From contig JAGMCY010000038.1 of the NCBI GenBank assembly GCA_023128965.1, forward strand, positions 1 to 10,705: 10,705 nt of DNA. The letters run 5' to 3'. The translations under genes were made by a program, and so were the position numbers. Positions 10,210-10,705 of this stretch are shown here, piece by piece. Every line of letters starts with the position of its first letter. Within the stretch, counting starts at the first letter, position 1. Under the pieces are notes generated by a model. The model did no database searches and was not told the origin of the DNA. It saw nothing but the letters and a program-made list of their open reading frames with translations. The DNA is from Candidatus Aenigmatarchaeota archaeon (GTDB taxonomy: Archaea; Aenigmatarchaeota; Aenigmatarchaeia; QMZP01; QMZT01).

Positions 10210-10705
10210 ACTTGAAAAACCAGACCACCACGAGAACCACCACTACTATAATTATGATTATGATCATCCACGTGAGATCCAGATCCATGGGTTGCGAAAC
10301 CCCTCCTTTCTCGAGGACTCCGATCTTCGCCCTCGCATTCTCGTAATGCTCGTTAGCCTGCTGGTAGTTCCCGTAGTCGAATGCATTCTGGGCGTATTCT
10401 ATATCAGAACTTATATCATTAAGCACGTCCTGGCTTGGGTTCAGGTCGCTCAGGTCCTCGCTCAGGGATTCCAGATCGCCCGTTATGTCTGTGAAACAAT
10501 TAAGGTCAACGAAAATGGAGGCCGACCCGCCATTGCTAGTGAACGTTATCAGACCCTGGTGTCTGCCTGCGTATGCTGGCATGATGCTGATGTCGAGGTA
10601 TTCGGATTCTCCGGGGTCTACCGAGAAGTCCTGAATAGGGATAATGATGTATTCATAGCTGTCCAGATCTTCCAGGCTGTTTTCGGTTGTGAGCACGTCC
10701 CTGAC
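10148..10705 (-). CDS. C-terminal part of a membrane-anchored surface protein (partial)
   Basis: The reading frame is open through the right edge, so only the last 185 residues are visible and no start is claimed; the GTG at 10696 is just an internal Val. The visible part begins with an Ig-like beta-sandwich segment (VDPGESEYLDISIMP, GLITFTSNGG). An alpha-helical hairpin follows, with YAQNAFDYGNYQQANEHYEN, resembling a TPR-like spacer. A single membrane helix very rich in Ile and Val (start near MDLDLTWMII), a basic stop-transfer KFKK, and an acidic tail ending in EGFE complete it. This is the layout of archaeal surface proteins anchored at the C-terminus. The stop at 10150-10148 lies inside the convergent DUF123 gene. 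Confidence 0.8.
   Translation of the reverse strand, partial: VRDVLTTENSLEDLDSYEYIIIPIQDFSVDPGESEYLDISIMPAYAGRHQGLITFTSNGGSASIFVDLNCFTDITGDLESLSEDLSDLNPSQDVLNDISSDIEYAQNAFDYGNYQQANEHYENARAKIGVLEKGGVSQPMDLDLTWMIIIIIIVVVVLVVVWFFKFKKPQISEYEEETESLEGFE
10151..10165. repeat. Palindrome CTCGAAG-C-CTTCGAG at the convergent overlap
   Basis: Perfect 7-bp arms with a single central base lie directly next to the stop codon of the minus-strand surface protein gene and inside the end of the DUF123 gene. It could be a chance result of two coding constraints or a weak terminator element. Confidence 0.4.

Noticed and set aside
1..10705. CRISPR array, integrase, transposase or plasmid/viral genes
   Set aside because: No spaced direct repeats and no recombinase motifs were seen on either strand.

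Overview
The window is archaeal. It carries archaeal/eukaryotic-type ribosomal proteins uS5, uL30 and uL15, an archaeal SecY, the KEOPS kinase Bud32, a TtuA-type tRNA thiolase with its ubiquitin-like sulfur carrier, TATA-box promoters (several spaced for leaderless mRNAs), and tRNA genes interrupted by bulge-helix-bulge (BHB) introns. Small single-domain proteins, a CxxC-x17-CxxC zinc protein, a broken spc ribosomal operon and an 'ITGY' motif after a membrane anchor suggest a DPANN-like lineage (Aenigmarchaeota or similar). That placement is inference, and no single gene here proves it.

Layout. 1-1255: three tRNA genes on the minus strand, Glu(UUC) with two introns, Val(GAC) with one, and Val(CAC) with none. 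Between Glu and Val(GAC) lies an AT-rich pair of small, mutually related unknown proteins on the same strand. 1397-2080: a membrane-anchored coiled-coil protein. 2260-3688: a DEAD-box RNA helicase followed by a 55-residue CxxC-x17-CxxC protein. 3772-3974: a minus-strand tRNA-Ser(CGA) split by one intron in the D-loop and one in the T-loop. 4021-5149: a divergent operon of a ubiquitin-like sulfur carrier and a TtuA-family tRNA thiolase. 5213-5557: an AT-rich orphan gene. 5598-6440: Bud32 and a small unknown protein. 6483-8175: uS5, uL30, uL15 and a 45-residue zinc ribbon, tightly packed. 8228-9769: secY with its own promoter. 9781-10206: a DUF123 GIY-YIG-like protein whose 3' end overlaps a convergent, C-terminally membrane-anchored surface protein that runs off the right edge.

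The common theme is tRNA and translation: four tRNAs, a tRNA thiolation pair, a t6A kinase, an RNA helicase, and ribosomal proteins with the protein-export channel. The strongest signal beyond ordinary annotation is the set of four tRNA introns, all BHB-consistent. Two sit at the same T-loop position and one sits in the D-loop, so a standard tRNA search may miss or misplace the genes. Other points of interest are a SecY with an apparent extra pair of membrane segments, a repeated GCAGGC-nnn-GCCTGC palindrome (one copy inside the bud32 reading frame), and the tRNA-flanked AT-rich paralogue pair.
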